Origin: an uncultured Bacteroidales bacterium
GTDB lineage: Bacteria > Bacteroidota > Bacteroidia > Bacteroidales > Paludibacteraceae
NCBI GenBank assembly: GCA_902799875.1
Contig: CADCCH010000035.1
Span: 1 to 24,195, forward strand
Length of the DNA: 24,195 nucleotides
Direction of reading: 5' to 3'
Part shown: piece after piece, positions 6,461 to 14,262 of the stretch
Position numbering within the stretch: the first letter of the stretch is position 1
Layout of the letters: each line of letters opens with the position of its first letter
Program-made: the position numbers and the translations under genes
The notes under the pieces: model-generated
Databases searched by the model: none
Seen by the model: the letters and a program-made list of their open reading frames with translations, nothing else
Told to the model about the DNA's origin: nothing

Positions 6461-7639
6461 TTATTTGCTTAATAAGGGTAAAACTTCTTTGTCCAGTACC
6501 TCTTCGAGTGCGGATACTTGGTCGATAGCGGCTTTGACCTGCGGGTTACCTTTGGCGGTGTTCTCGAAATCTTGAATGGCCTCGATGGCTTTGATGGCGT
6601 CTTCGATGTTTTGGCGCACCTTGGCATCCAGTTCGGCGTTCTGCAGATAGACATAGTTGGAAACCGAGTAATCACCTGTTTGGGCGCCGCAGTACGCGTG
6701 TTGGATCGAACGGATATTATCCGCAAAATCGATAGTAGAGGTGCAACTGTACGGGCTCTCGATATAATCGCGTTCTTCGGGAGTACTGCTGATATAGGGA
6801 TTACCCATCTTGAGGTCCGCTACCTCTCCGGCGATGTCGATCGCACCGGCGATGATCTCTTCAGCTACCTCCTGGTAAGTGACATAAACCGAACCTTTCT
6901 GACCGGCGTTGATCATCTGGTCTCCGTATTTGTCTTCGTAGGGCTCGATCTCCGCCTCGTCAAGCAAGGCCTGCTTAGCTGCACTCACTTCACCTGCCCA
7001 AGCGTACTCCAGCAGGATAGCCTGTTGGGTCAGGTCCTCCACGATACCGAGCAGATAGACCGCTTCGGCGTGGGTGAGGTTATCAGCGTGCGGTTTACCG
7101 GTACCGACAGCACGACCGTCTTTCTCAATGCTTTCGAAAAGCAAGAACTCGGCGGCATGAAAACCTTTGAGGGCATAGCCCAGTTTGTCACCCACGTACG
7201 CACCGCCTTCTTCTTCGATCGTCGCCATGCGGACAGAGTCATGGAGCAGGGCGTTCATGGCGTTGAAGTCAAGTGGCCACGAGTCGATATGCGGGTCAAT
7301 GTTATGCGACCCGGCGGGACCGTAGAGGAATGCTTCGCTTTGCTCCCAATGCTTGCGCATCGCGCGCCAGGACGTGCCGGCGTCTTTCATAAGTGCCGCA
7401 TAATCCTCACCTTTCTCCACTTTGGCAAGGATGGCTTCGGTCTGCTCCAGGAGCGTCATGCCGGCATCTGCCATGGCGCTGTAGGTCGCAACGACCGTGT
7501 GTTGAACATAGGGTGTAACCGCCTGTTGCAATGCCGCCTCTTTGTCAGAGGTGGGCTCGGTGGTGCTGCTCTTCTTGCAGCTTACTAAGGAACCTAAGAT
7601 TCCAAGGAAGACTAGGGGAATTAAAAATTTCTTTCTCAT
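6461..7639 (-). CDS. Imelysin-family (peptidase M75-like) lipoprotein
   Basis: 392 residues with a lipoprotein signal peptide: MRKKFLIPLVFLGILGSLVSC, lipobox LVSC with Cys 21, followed by KKSS. The helical imelysin fold is marked by HIDSWPLD and the GxHxxE motif in GFHAAEFLLF, both of which are family signatures linked to metal binding. Imelysin domains occur in EfeO-type iron uptake and in iron-regulated IrpA/ICMP proteins. Most are not proven peptidases. It starts 12 nt after the porin stop and ends 1 nt before the ATG at 6459, so it is the middle of an operon with a porin and a di-heme enzyme. The most likely role is periplasmic or outer-membrane iron binding for uptake. Confidence 0.88.
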   Translation of the reverse strand: MRKKFLIPLVFLGILGSLVSCKKSSTTEPTSDKEAALQQAVTPYVQHTVVATYSAMADAGMTLLEQTEAILAKVEKGEDYAALMKDAGTSWRAMRKHWEQSEAFLYGPAGSHNIDPHIDSWPLDFNAMNALLHDSVRMATIEEEGGAYVGDKLGYALKGFHAAEFLLFESIEKDGRAVGTGKPHADNLTHAEAVYLLGIVEDLTQQAILLEYAWAGEVSAAKQALLDEAEIEPYEDKYGDQMINAGQKGSVYVTYQEVAEEIIAGAIDIAGEVADLKMGNPYISSTPEERDYIESPYSCTSTIDFADNIRSIQHAYCGAQTGDYSVSNYVYLQNAELDAKVRQNIEDAIKAIEAIQDFENTAKGNPQVKAAIDQVSALEEVLDKEVLPLLSK

Positions 7640-7651
7640 AATGAACTATTT

Positions 7652-9067
7652 TTATAATTGATAAAATCCTGCATAAACGATACCGATGGCAATCTGGGGC
7701 TCATCGTTATAGAGTTTCCCGCGCGTACCGTCCGCACGCGTACCTTTCTTAAGTATCCCGTACGAGAACTCGGCTTTGACGCCAATCTGCTTGATGGGGA
7801 AGTAGTTGATACCCACGGCCGCACGGTGACGACCGCACCAGGCGTACATATCGGTCGGTTGATTGTCGTACTTGTACATGGAGTCGTAGTAATCGTAGCG
7901 CCCGAATAAATATAGCTTCTGATTACTGATAGCTGAATGCTGACGGCTTAAAGAAAAGAAATCAAAGCCGGCTTCGATACCTGCTGCGAGTGCGTCGGAG
8001 GCTACCCATTGTTTGCTGGAGACCGAACCCTTGCGCATGGCGATATTGTACTTCGTGATGGCGGCAGCGTCACTGAGATGTCCATAGAGGAACTCACCGC
8101 GCAGCACAGCACCGTGACCTTTGTACGCAAAGTCAAACGCACCGATAGAGACCGTACCTTTGACGTCTTTGTAAGCACTGGCGTCGAGTTCGGCGTTGGT
8201 CTTGCTGAGGGTGTTGCGGAAGGAGTTGCCGCAGTAACCGGAGAGGGATAAGCGCAGTCCTTGCACCCCTGTGTAATCGATTCGTGCCGCCCCGGCAAAG
8301 ACGTTCGCTAACTTGAACTCATACGGACTGCCGGCACCGGGTTTGATCCAGTTCTTGCGGTTGAAACGGTCGCTGTCGAGACCGGGCAGGAACATGGCCT
8401 GGTAGTGCCAGCCGTTGGGGGTAGAGCCCATAAACGTGAGGGCTACTTCGTGCCAGGTAGAAGGGATGATGGTGAACTCGCCTTCGTTACGATAGACCCC
8501 GAAATACTCAGTCGATTCGTGGTGGGCGTTGAGTCCGCCAACCGGAATGACCTGCATTCCGGCACGGAGGATGGCATAACGGTTAAAGGCTTTCTGGAGC
8601 CAGAACTGCTCCAGCGCCACTTCTCCACCGCGTTCAATCTCGGCTTCGTACTCACCGCCTTCTTCCTCTTCGATCTCGATGGCCGATTCCGTACCACCGT
8701 GTTCGAACTCGATTTCGGTGCCGACACTCCAGCCTTTGCCGAAATCGTAACCCAGATAAATGACCACATGCGGCAGGTCAAACTCCCCATAATGGTCGTT
8801 GGCGTATTTCTCGGGGTTCTTGCCGTAACGGAGGTAGTTGTTGGAGAACCAGCAATGTTTGGCGGTCACCTCACCGTATCCGCCGATCGTGAAACGGCCG
8901 TGATTTTTCCCCATTTGTTGGGATACGCTGTCTTTTTGCTCCAAACACTCTACACGCCGGATCAGTGCCTGCATATCGGCGGCACTCACAGTGATGCTAT
9001 CTTCCGCATGTACGCTTAAAGCGCACAAAATCAATACAATAAATAAGATAATCCGTGATTTCTTCAT
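7652..9067 (-). CDS. Outer-membrane porin-like beta-barrel protein
   Basis: 471 residues with a signal peptide (MKKSRIILFIVLILCALSVHA), then a short helical segment (QALIRRVECLEQKD) like the trimerising N-terminus of Bacteroidota porins. A long run of alternating amphipathic strands follows, ending in aromatic-Q-L (GIVYAGFYQL), as beta-barrel proteins do. The glycine/aromatic pattern (GGYGEVTAKHCWFSNNY, YLGYDFGKGWSVGTEIEFEH) is typical. An acidic, His-rich extracellular-type loop around residues 123-150 (EIEEEEGGEYEAEIERGG) could bind cations. It is the first gene of the imelysin operon, with its own promoter at 9097-9127. The transported substrate is unknown, and metal ions are inferred from context. 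Confidence 0.8.
   Translation of the reverse strand: MKKSRIILFIVLILCALSVHAEDSITVSAADMQALIRRVECLEQKDSVSQQMGKNHGRFTIGGYGEVTAKHCWFSNNYLRYGKNPEKYANDHYGEFDLPHVVIYLGYDFGKGWSVGTEIEFEHGGTESAIEIEEEEGGEYEAEIERGGEVALEQFWLQKAFNRYAILRAGMQVIPVGGLNAHHESTEYFGVYRNEGEFTIIPSTWHEVALTFMGSTPNGWHYQAMFLPGLDSDRFNRKNWIKPGAGSPYEFKLANVFAGAARIDYTGVQGLRLSLSGYCGNSFRNTLSKTNAELDASAYKDVKGTVSIGAFDFAYKGHGAVLRGEFLYGHLSDAAAITKYNIAMRKGSVSSKQWVASDALAAGIEAGFDFFSLSRQHSAISNQKLYLFGRYDYYDSMYKYDNQPTDMYAWCGRHRAAVGINYFPIKQIGVKAEFSYGILKKGTRADGTRGKLYNDEPQIAIGIVYAGFYQL
7919..7946. repeat. Degenerate heptamer repeat inside the porin gene
   Basis: Four heptamers sharing CTGA (CTGATTA, CTGATAG, CTGAATG, CTGACGG). They encode SRQHSAISNQK, a loop between predicted strands. 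The motif differs from the GTGATTG repeats, but the 7-nt period is the same. Confidence 0.55.
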
Positions 9068-9096
9068 CGTTTGTCATTTCCCATTAAAAATCAATG

Positions 9097-9127
9097 CAAA
9101 GTTACAAAGATTGCCGAAAATGACCAA
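9097..9127 (-). promoter_or_regulatory. Promoter of the porin-imelysin-DHOR-ccsA operon
   Basis: Minus strand TTG (9127-9125), a 20-nt spacer, then TAACTTTG (9104-9097), about 29 nt before the porin ATG. The -33 box is the end of a 17-bp element also found at the second TonB receptor promoter. Confidence 0.85.
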
Positions 9128-9141
9128 TACCTAAAAATAGG
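9125..9141. promoter_or_regulatory. Candidate operator: CCTA-N4-TAGG plus -33 box
   Basis: The 17 bp CAATACCTAAAAATAGG is, on the minus strand, identical to 12189-12205 (CCTATTTTTAGGTATTG). It holds an inverted repeat CCTA-N4-TAGG that abuts the -33 TTG of the porin operon. It is also 17 nt upstream of the -33 box of the first TonB receptor on the other strand. The position suits a regulator that acts at the -33 region of a divergent pair. The binding protein is unknown. Confidence 0.6.
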
Positions 9142-9158
9142 GAATTTGGGCTCCGGAT

Positions 9159-9189
9159 TTGGTGATATGGATTTTTTTTTGTAATTTTG
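9159..9189 (+). promoter_or_regulatory. Promoter of the first TonB receptor gene
   Basis: TTG (9159-9161), a 20-nt spacer containing a nine-T run, then TAATTTTG (9182-9189), 26 nt before the ATG at 9216. It rules out translation from the in-frame codon at 9159, which would precede the transcript. Confidence 0.8.
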
Positions 9190-9215
9190 CACGCTTTTTT
9201 GGAGAAATATTAGGT

Positions 9216-11495
9216 ATGAAAAGATATATAAAGGTATTGGTTTTTGCGCTCCTGTGCGTCCTTCCGATGTGGGCGCAGGAGGAGTTTGATGCCCACTTGG
9301 TGGGGCATGTGTTGGATGAGAAAACAGGTGAACACTTGCCGTTTGTGAACGTGCAACTCAAAGGTACGAATATCGGTACGGTGACGGACGAGTCGGGTCA
9401 CTTCTTTTTGAAGAACCTGCCGTTGGGTAAGCAGATGATTGTCTTTTCGTACGTGGGGTATGAGAATCTGGAACTACCGGTGAAGATAGAGGAAGACAAG
9501 ACCGTGGAGCTGAAGGCGGCTATTCACGAAGTGTCGCAGTTGCTCAACAGTGTGGTCGTCACGGCGAACCGGTATGAGACCAAGCGGCAGGAGGCAGCGA
9601 CGATTGTGAACGTGTTGTCACCGAAGTTGTTTGAGACGACGGCCGTGGCGTGCGTGGCGGACGTGCTGAATTTTCAACCGGGTCTGCGGGTGGAGAACAC
9701 GTGCAGTAACTGCGGTAAGACCGAACTGCGTATCAACGGTCTGCAAGGCCAGTACACACAGATTTTGATGGACAGCCGGCCGGTGTTCTCGAGTATGGCG
9801 TCGGTGTACGGACTGGAGCAGGTGCCTTCGGCGATGATCGACCGTATCGAGGTCATCCGCGGTGGCGGATCGGCGATGTACGGCGCCAATGCGATTGCCG
9901 GTGTGGTGAATATCATCACCAAAGAGCCGGTGCGGAACTTCGTCAATATAGCCAACACCAGCATGGTCAACGAACATGCCGGCTACGATATCCATACCGA
10001 CCTCAACGCGTCCGTGCTGAGCGAGAACCGGAAAATAGGGGCGTATCTCTTTGCGAGCCATCGCACGCGCAGCGCTTACGACCGCGATCTGGACGGCTTC
10101 AGCGAGGTACCGCAACTGCGTGCTACGACTGCCGGTGCACGGACCTTCTTCAAAACGAGTGCGTACAGTAAGATCACCGCTTCGTACCACCACACGACCG
10201 ATTTTCGCAGGGGCGGCAACCGTTTTGAGTTCGAGCCTCACCAGGCGGATATCGCCGAGCAGTTGCGGCATAACATCGATGCCGGACAGTTGGCGTTCGA
10301 TTGGTTCTCACCGGACAACCGGCATTTTGTGTCCGCTTATTCGGCGATTCAGCATATCGGTCGGGAGAGTTATTTCGGTGCCAGCCGTGACACGGCGGCG
10401 TACGGTCGCAGTACGGACTTGACCTCTATCACGGGTATGCAGTACCGTTTTTCGTACCCTTGTGGGCGTGCAAAAGGAGACCTGAGTGTGGGTGCGGAAT
10501 ATACGTTTAACGGCCTGCACGATCGTATGGTGGGGTATAACCGCGACATCCATCAGAATGTGCATGTGGCGGGTGTGTATGCCCAGAACGAATGGAAACA
10601 GGAGCACTGGTCGGTGTTAATCGGTGGTCGTCTGGAGAAGCATAACATGCTGAAAAATGTGGTCTTTAACCCCCGTGCGACTTTCCGTTATACGCCTGTT
10701 GACGGTTTGGTACTCCGTGCCGGTTACAGCAGCGGTTACAGGGCTCCGCAGACCTACGACGAGGACCTGCATGTGGCGGCTGTGGGAGGAAATGTGTCCT
10801 TGATTCGTCTGGATCCGAATCTCCAGCCCGAATATTCGCATAGTGCGACGATGAGTGCCGACTGGTACCGGGCGTTTGGCAAATGGGAACTGAACCTGAC
10901 CGCAGAAGGGTTCTATACCTACCTGCAGGATGTGTTCTTCCTGCGAGAAGACGGTAAGGATCCGGCAGGCAACATCCTCTTCACCCGCACCAACGCCAAG
11001 GCTGCGTGGGTAGGGGGTATCAACCTCGAGGGAAAGGTCAATTACGGTTCGCTCTTCACCCTCCAGATGGGCTACACCTACCAGCAGAGCCGTTATACCG
11101 AACCGCAGGCGTGGAGTCAGGACGTGCCGGCGGACGTGCGCATGACCCATACACCGGATAACTACGGTTACGTGCTGATCGATGTGCAGCCGGTACACGA
11201 TTTCACGATTTCGGTGAACGGCAAAGCCACCGGTTCGATGCTGGTGCCGCACCTGGCAGGCTTTATTGCGCAAGACAAGATGGAGAAGACCCCTGCGTTC
11301 TGGGACCTCGGTATCCGTCTGGCGTACGATATCCACCTGTACAAACACTACTGTCTGGAGGTTAGTTGCGGTATCAAAAATATCCTCGACCAATTCCAGA
11401 AGGATATTGATCGAGGAGAGTTCCGCGATGCCAATTATATCTACGGTCCGACTATTCCGAGGACCTATTTTGCAGGACTGAGTTTGAAACTATAG
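9216..11495 (+). CDS. TonB-dependent receptor with CarboxypepD-like domain
   Basis: 759 residues from the ATG at 9216. A signal peptide (MKRYIKVLVFALLCVLPMWA) is followed by a CarboxypepD_reg-like Ig domain (residues ~28-105, VGHVLDEKTGEHLPFVNVQL). Then come the plug (ADVLNFQPGLRVENTCSNCG...DRIEVIRGGGSAMYGANAIAG) and a 22-strand-type barrel ending YFAGLSLKL. The plug has a CxxC (CSNCGKTELR) not usual in vitamin or siderophore receptors but seen in a CirA/BtuB-like Bacteroidales group. It is divergent from the porin/imelysin operon across a shared regulatory region, and its stop is 2 nt from the convergent HlyIII gene stop. The substrate is unknown. A metal chelate is inferred from neighbours. 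Confidence 0.88.
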   Translation: MKRYIKVLVFALLCVLPMWAQEEFDAHLVGHVLDEKTGEHLPFVNVQLKGTNIGTVTDESGHFFLKNLPLGKQMIVFSYVGYENLELPVKIEEDKTVELKAAIHEVSQLLNSVVVTANRYETKRQEAATIVNVLSPKLFETTAVACVADVLNFQPGLRVENTCSNCGKTELRINGLQGQYTQILMDSRPVFSSMASVYGLEQVPSAMIDRIEVIRGGGSAMYGANAIAGVVNIITKEPVRNFVNIANTSMVNEHAGYDIHTDLNASVLSENRKIGAYLFASHRTRSAYDRDLDGFSEVPQLRATTAGARTFFKTSAYSKITASYHHTTDFRRGGNRFEFEPHQADIAEQLRHNIDAGQLAFDWFSPDNRHFVSAYSAIQHIGRESYFGASRDTAAYGRSTDLTSITGMQYRFSYPCGRAKGDLSVGAEYTFNGLHDRMVGYNRDIHQNVHVAGVYAQNEWKQEHWSVLIGGRLEKHNMLKNVVFNPRATFRYTPVDGLVLRAGYSSGYRAPQTYDEDLHVAAVGGNVSLIRLDPNLQPEYSHSATMSADWYRAFGKWELNLTAEGFYTYLQDVFFLREDGKDPAGNILFTRTNAKAAWVGGINLEGKVNYGSLFTLQMGYTYQQSRYTEPQAWSQDVPADVRMTHTPDNYGYVLIDVQPVHDFTISVNGKATGSMLVPHLAGFIAQDKMEKTPAFWDLGIRLAYDIHLYKHYCLEVSCGIKNILDQFQKDIDRGEFRDANYIYGPTIPRTYFAGLSLKL

Positions 11496-11501
11496 TTTCA
11501 A
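11484..11501. repeat. 18-bp perfect palindrome across two convergent stop codons
   Basis: TTGAAACTATAGTTTCAA is fully self-complementary and contains the TAG of the TonB receptor gene and the TGA of the convergent HlyIII gene. It may simply act as a short two-way pause or terminator, but it lacks G/C content and a T-run. Confidence 0.5.
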
Positions 11502-12130
11502 CAACAGAGAATGAGCCACGTGGCAATCGTGTGGCTGGTGGCACCGAGTGTGATGAACACGTGCCAGATGGCGTGGTAATAGGCGTGCTGTTCGTCTTTG
11601 CTGAAGAAATACGCACCGATGGAGTAGAAGATTCCTTCTGCGACGATCCACCAAAACGCCGCGTGCGGCATGTGAAGCCACATAGGGTAGAGTATCAGCA
11701 ACGCTACCCAACCCATTGCCAGATAGAGGGCCAGGGAGAGTTTGGGGTATTTTCCGAGGGCAATGAACTTACCGATCGCGCCCGCGAGCACGCACGCCCA
11801 CAAAAAACTAAATAAGGAGATGCCGATCCAACCACCCACGACCGACAGACAAATCAGCGAGTACGAACCCGCAATCATGACGTAGATGGAGATATGGTCG
11901 AAGATCCGCAGGCGGGCTTTGTGTGCCGGTGCCGACACAGCGTGGTAGAGGGTAGAGGAGAGGAACATCAAGATCATGCCGAGCAGGAACAGCAATGTTC
12001 CTGCAATTTGTGATTTGTGATTTGTGATTTGTGATTGGTAGGCCAACGCCATTAACGGCCACGCGATAATTAAGGTCGCGAGGGTCGGAAAGAGGTGGGT
12101 CAATGTGTTCGCTTTCTCTTCGTTACTCAT
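11498..12130 (-). CDS. HlyIII/PAQR family membrane protein
   Basis: 210 residues from the ATG at 12130, with about seven membrane helices. It has the three family motifs: SSTLYHA with its Ser/His, DHISIYVMIAGSY with its Asp, and the C-terminal YYHAIWHVFITLGATSH with paired His. In PAQR proteins these residues bind zinc. The name hemolysin III is historical and the true function in bacteria is unclear (membrane homeostasis is suggested). The TACCTTTG box ends only 9 nt before the ATG, so the mRNA would be leaderless or nearly so. A heptamer repeat encodes YQSQITNHKSQIAG between TM1 and TM2. It is convergent with the first TonB receptor. Confidence 0.85.
   Translation of the reverse strand: MSNEEKANTLTHLFPTLATLIIAWPLMALAYQSQITNHKSQIAGTLLFLLGMILMFLSSTLYHAVSAPAHKARLRIFDHISIYVMIAGSYSLICLSVVGGWIGISLFSFLWACVLAGAIGKFIALGKYPKLSLALYLAMGWVALLILYPMWLHMPHAAFWWIVAEGIFYSIGAYFFSKDEQHAYYHAIWHVFITLGATSHTIATWLILCC
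12003..12037. repeat. Heptanucleotide tandem repeat inside the HlyIII gene
   Basis: Five units on the + strand (GCAATTT, then GTGATTT three times, then GTGATTG), 35 nt. On the coding strand they give SQITNHKSQIA in the first extramembrane loop. Its length equals that of the repeat at 3369-3403. Confidence 0.85.
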
Positions 12131-12139
12131 TTCGGAGTG

Positions 12140-12170
12140 CAAAGGTACTGCTTTTTTACGACATAAACAA
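12140..12170 (-). promoter_or_regulatory. Promoter of the HlyIII gene, leaderless-type
   Basis: Minus strand TTG (12170-12168), a 20-nt spacer with ATGTC and an A-tract, then TACCTTTG (12147-12140). The ATG follows after 9 nt, which leaves at most a few bases of 5' UTR. The element CCTATTTTTAGG at 12189 lies upstream of it as well. Confidence 0.8.
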
Positions 12171-12188
12171 GAGAAATGTGTATTTTTA

Positions 12189-12205
12189 CCTATTTTTAGG
12201 TATTG
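12189..12205. promoter_or_regulatory. Candidate operator, second copy of CCTA-N4-TAGG element
   Basis: CCTATTTTTAGGTATTG, identical over 17 bp to the element at the porin operon promoter and in the same position relative to the promoter: the last TTG is the -33 box. It lies between the divergent HlyIII and TonB/HMA genes. Two perfect 17-bp copies at exactly the same promoter position support co-regulation. Confidence 0.6.
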
Positions 12206-12233
12206 TGCATGTGCCGGAAAAGCAGTAATTTTG
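12203..12233 (+). promoter_or_regulatory. Promoter of the second TonB receptor/HMA operon
   Basis: TTG (12203-12205), a 20-nt spacer, TAATTTTG (12226-12233), 21 nt before the ATG at 12255. Its -33 box is part of the shared 17-bp element. Confidence 0.85.
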
Positions 12234-12254
12234 CAGCGGATTTTAAAAAACAAG

Positions 12255-14261
12255 ATGAAAAAGCAAGTCATTATACTATTATTTTTGGCGATAGCGACCT
12301 CCGTTTGGGCGCAAGAGGCCAGTGATTTCCAGATTGAGGAGGTCACGGTTGTGCAGCGCAAGAAGGGCAAGGTCAAGAGCCGTACGGAGGCTTTTGATAC
12401 GGAGAAAATCAACTCCGAAGAGCTCTGTCGTGCGGCGTGTTGTAATTTGAGTGAGGCCTTTGAGACCAATGCTTCGGTGGATGTGGCGTACTCGGACGCG
12501 GCGACCGGTGCCAAGCAGATTCGTCTGTTGGGTCTGAGCGGCACGTACGTGCAGTTGATCCAGGAGAATACACCGGCGGTACGTGGTCTGGCGCAGAATT
12601 TCGGACTCGAGTATATACCCGGTCCGTGGATGCAATCGATTCAGGTGAGCAAAGGTACCTCGTCGGTCATCAACGGCTACGAGGCGACCTCCGGACAGAT
12701 CAATGTGGAGCTGCTCAAGCCCCAGACGCAAAATCCGCTGAGTCTCAATCTTATGGTCAATAGCGAAGCGATGGCAGAGGCGAATATTATGGGTGGATGG
12801 GAGATTAAAGACCACCTCTATACCGGTATTTTGGCCCATTATGGCGGTGGATTTATGGCGATGGACGGTAACCATGACACGTTTGCAGACATGCCGAAGA
12901 CCCAGAACGCCAATCTCGCTAACCGTTGGTTCTACAAGCAAGGCAATTATACTTTCCAGGCTTTCGTGCGGGGTCTGTATGACCGTCGTCGCGGAGGTCA
13001 GATCGGGCATGGAGCAGATACGATTGCCAATCCGTATTTGATTAATTTAAATACATGGCGCGTGGAAGGGTTTATGAAAAACGGCTATGTGTTTGACGAA
13101 GAAAGCGGTTCGTCCGTGGCGGTCATCACGGCGGTCAGTTACCATGATCTGAACAACAGTTATGGTCTGCGAAATTGGAAAGCCAACCAACTCAATGCCT
13201 ACCTCAATGCGCTCTGTCAACTCAATTTTGAAGGCAGCGGAGAGGTGGACAACGACCATCGTCTGACGACGGGTTTGAGTCTGAACGTGGACAATTATCG
13301 GGAAGCTCTCAGTCTTCTGCCGCAGGCTTTGGATCGTTTGGAAGTGGTGCCCGGAATATTCGCGGAATACAATCTGAAGTACGACGAGATGCTTTCGCTC
13401 GTAGCCGGTGTGCGTGCCGATTACTCGACGCGATACGGTTTCTTTGTGACCCCGCGAATGAATATCCGTTACACGCCTTTCGAGTGGTGGACGTTAAGAG
13501 GAAGTGTCGGTATGGGGTATCGTTCGCCGAATGCGATTGCGGACAATGCGTTTATCCTGCCGTCGAGTAGGGTACTGCACCTCGCGGACGAGATCCAGCA
13601 GGAGCGTGCGGTGAATGCCGGTCTCTCGACGACGTTCTATATTCCGCTGGGTAGCAAGGAGTTACAGTTGAGCATGGAGTATTACTACACCCATTTCCTC
13701 AACTCGCTTATCGTCGATATGGACCGGGACAAACATGCCGTTTATATCTATAACCAGACCGACCTGCCCGGAGCCAAATCCTTTGCCCATAGTGCGCAGA
13801 TAGAGGCGAGTATCGAGGTGCTCCGTGGTTGGACCTGGACAGCCGCTTTCCGTTATACGGACGTAAGACAGACGACGATTGGAGCAGACGGTATTGCACG
13901 TCTGAGACCAAAGGCCTTGACGAATCGTTTCAAGGGGGTTGTGACGACCAGCTACCAGACGCCGCTCAAGAAATGGCAGTTCGATGTAACGGCCCAGTTT
14001 AACGGTGTGAGTCGTGTTCCGGACGGTTTTGATCAGCCTTTCACCTGGTATCCGCAACTCATGGCGCAGGTGACGAAGTATTTCCGTACGTGCAGCCTCT
14101 ATCTGGGTGCTGAGAACATGACGAACTTCCGCCAAGATCCTTCGATCGTGGACAGTTACCACCCTTGGGGACCGGACTTCGATGCCTCGATGGTCTGCGG
14201 TCCGACAACCGGCTGGAAAGTGTATCTTGGATTTAGATATGATTTAGAAAAACCCGAATAA
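12255..14261 (+). CDS. TonB-dependent receptor, heavy-metal operon type
   Basis: 668 residues from the ATG at 12255, which starts a signal peptide (MKKQVIILLFLAIATSVWA). There is no CarboxypepD domain, and the plug starts at once (QIEEVTVVQRKKGKV). The plug core CNLSEAFETNASVDVAYSDA, KQIRLLGLSGTYVQLIQEN and YIPGPWMQSIQVSKGTSSV is typical of a Bacteroidota receptor group that is often next to HMA proteins. A Cys cluster (ELCRAACCNL) precedes it. The barrel ends GWKVYLGFRYDLEKPE. The next gene, a secreted HMA protein, starts 1 nt after the stop, so copper or another soft metal is the likely substrate. It is expressed from a promoter with the shared 17-bp element. Confidence 0.88.
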   Translation: MKKQVIILLFLAIATSVWAQEASDFQIEEVTVVQRKKGKVKSRTEAFDTEKINSEELCRAACCNLSEAFETNASVDVAYSDAATGAKQIRLLGLSGTYVQLIQENTPAVRGLAQNFGLEYIPGPWMQSIQVSKGTSSVINGYEATSGQINVELLKPQTQNPLSLNLMVNSEAMAEANIMGGWEIKDHLYTGILAHYGGGFMAMDGNHDTFADMPKTQNANLANRWFYKQGNYTFQAFVRGLYDRRRGGQIGHGADTIANPYLINLNTWRVEGFMKNGYVFDEESGSSVAVITAVSYHDLNNSYGLRNWKANQLNAYLNALCQLNFEGSGEVDNDHRLTTGLSLNVDNYREALSLLPQALDRLEVVPGIFAEYNLKYDEMLSLVAGVRADYSTRYGFFVTPRMNIRYTPFEWWTLRGSVGMGYRSPNAIADNAFILPSSRVLHLADEIQQERAVNAGLSTTFYIPLGSKELQLSMEYYYTHFLNSLIVDMDRDKHAVYIYNQTDLPGAKSFAHSAQIEASIEVLRGWTWTAAFRYTDVRQTTIGADGIARLRPKALTNRFKGVVTTSYQTPLKKWQFDVTAQFNGVSRVPDGFDQPFTWYPQLMAQVTKYFRTCSLYLGAENMTNFRQDPSIVDSYHPWGPDFDASMVCGPTTGWKVYLGFRYDLEKPE

Positions 14262-14262
14262 T

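Noticed and set aside
6518..7588. Long open frame of 356 residues opposite the imelysin gene
   Set aside because: Antisense shadow: the minus strand has a lipobox and imelysin motifs, while the plus frame has no recognisable features. Similar shadows oppose nqrF and the DHOR gene.
12131..12544. Extension of the HlyIII frame to 12544
   Set aside because: It overlaps the signal peptide region of the divergent TonB gene and lies upstream of the HlyIII promoter. The ATG at 12130 fits the family.
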